NCBI GenBank assembly: GCA_009925965.1
Contig: RFPW01000131.1
Span: 1-6,389, forward strand
DNA from: Betaproteobacteria bacterium
GTDB taxonomy: Bacteria > Pseudomonadota > Gammaproteobacteria > Burkholderiales > Burkholderiaceae_E
Length of the DNA stretch: 6,389 nucleotides
Direction of reading: 5' to 3'
Shown in pieces: positions 6,077 to 6,389 of this stretch (positions are counted from its first letter, which is position 1; each line of letters opens with the position of its first letter). Both the position numbers and the translations under genes were made by a program. Under the pieces are notes generated by a model. That model was not told where the DNA came from. It saw only the letters and a program-made list of their open reading frames with translations, and made no database searches.

Positions 6077-6389
6077 ATGAACGTGCAGCCCCTGGAGCCC
6101 GCAGATCCTTTGGGTTGGTTGGGCATCTTTCGCCTCGGACTGGTACAAACTGCGCTCGGGGCGATTGTGGTCCTCACAACCTCGACCATCAACCGGGTCA
6201 TGGTGGTTGAACTGGCGATGCCGGCGATGCTCCCTGGCGCCCTGGTTGGGTTGCATTACGCAGTCCAGTTACTGCGCCCCCGACTAGGCCATGGCTCGGA
6301 CGCAGGTGGCCGACGAACGCCCTGGATTGTCGGCGGGATGGCGACCTTGGCCCTCGGTGGTGTGACGGCGGCCGCTGCGACTGCCTGGA
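6077..6389 (+). CDS. bch2: PucC-family (BCH2 type) membrane protein of the photosynthesis cluster, partial
   Basis: Only the first 104 residues are present; the family is about 420-480 long. BCH2 is a major-facilitator-like integral inner-membrane protein related to PucC and LhaA, which help assemble light-harvesting complexes. The exact role of BCH2 is less clear; it is usually encoded beside bchG and bchP, which finish bacteriochlorophyll. Visible are a short polar N-terminus, RLGLVQTALGAIVVLTTSTINRVMVVELAMP across the first membrane segment, a second segment LPGALVGLHYAVQLL, then RPRLGHGSDAGGRRTPWI in the first cytoplasmic loop and a third hydrophobic stretch. The RP-GH-SD-GGRRTPWI loop points to BCH2 rather than LhaA or PucC. 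ATG 6077 is the first start in the open frame after a stop at 6035-6037; no Shine-Dalgarno sequence is evident, and GTG 6083 is an alternative. It is likely controlled by the tandem PpsR-type sites upstream. Confidence 0.87.
   Translation, partial: MNVQPLEPADPLGWLGIFRLGLVQTALGAIVVLTTSTINRVMVVELAMPAMLPGALVGLHYAVQLLRPRLGHGSDAGGRRTPWIVGGMATLALGGVTAAAATAW

Overview
This window is a piece of a photosynthesis gene cluster from a purple (bacteriochlorophyll a-type) proteobacterium. Three genes on the left, read on the minus strand, are bacteriochlorophyll synthesis genes in the order bchF-bchN-bchB. They encode the C3-vinyl hydratase and two subunits of the dark-operative protochlorophyllide reductase. 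Divergently on the plus strand lie ppaA/aerR (cobalamin-binding antirepressor), ppsR/crtJ (PAS-PAS-HTH photosystem repressor) and the start of a PucC-family membrane protein gene of the BCH2 type. The order and protein sequences match purple bacterial clusters. The GC content is moderate for the group, and I cannot assign a class from the window alone; beta- or gammaproteobacteria are as plausible as alphaproteobacteria.

Layout: 1-1320 bchB (minus, cut by the left edge, so about the last 100 residues are missing); 1332-2579 bchN (minus); 2576-3136 bchF (minus, 4-nt ATGA overlap with bchN); 3137-3351 divergent control region with a bchF promoter, a PpsR-type operator and a probable extended -10 promoter for ppaA; 3352-4299 ppaA, with a possible longer form from 3268; 4334-5926 ppsR; 5927-6076 control region with two tandem PpsR-type operators and a promoter; 6077-6389 start of bch2 (cut by the right edge).

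How it works together: PpsR binds TGT-N12-ACA palindromes and represses bacteriochlorophyll and carotenoid genes, while the cobalamin-binding PpaA/AerR relieves or changes that repression. In this window the operators in front of both bchF and bch2 sit on the -35 element, since the TTGACA half-site doubles as the -35 hexamer. The regulators therefore appear to control genes on both sides of them.

No wholly new system is visible, but the repressor is unusual in two ways. The encoded PpsR contains no cysteine at all, although redox-active cysteines are central to the textbook CrtJ/PpsR model. It also carries a lysine/alanine/proline-rich, histone H1-like tail of about 59 residues after the DNA-binding helix-turn-helix, where family members I know of end shortly after that motif.
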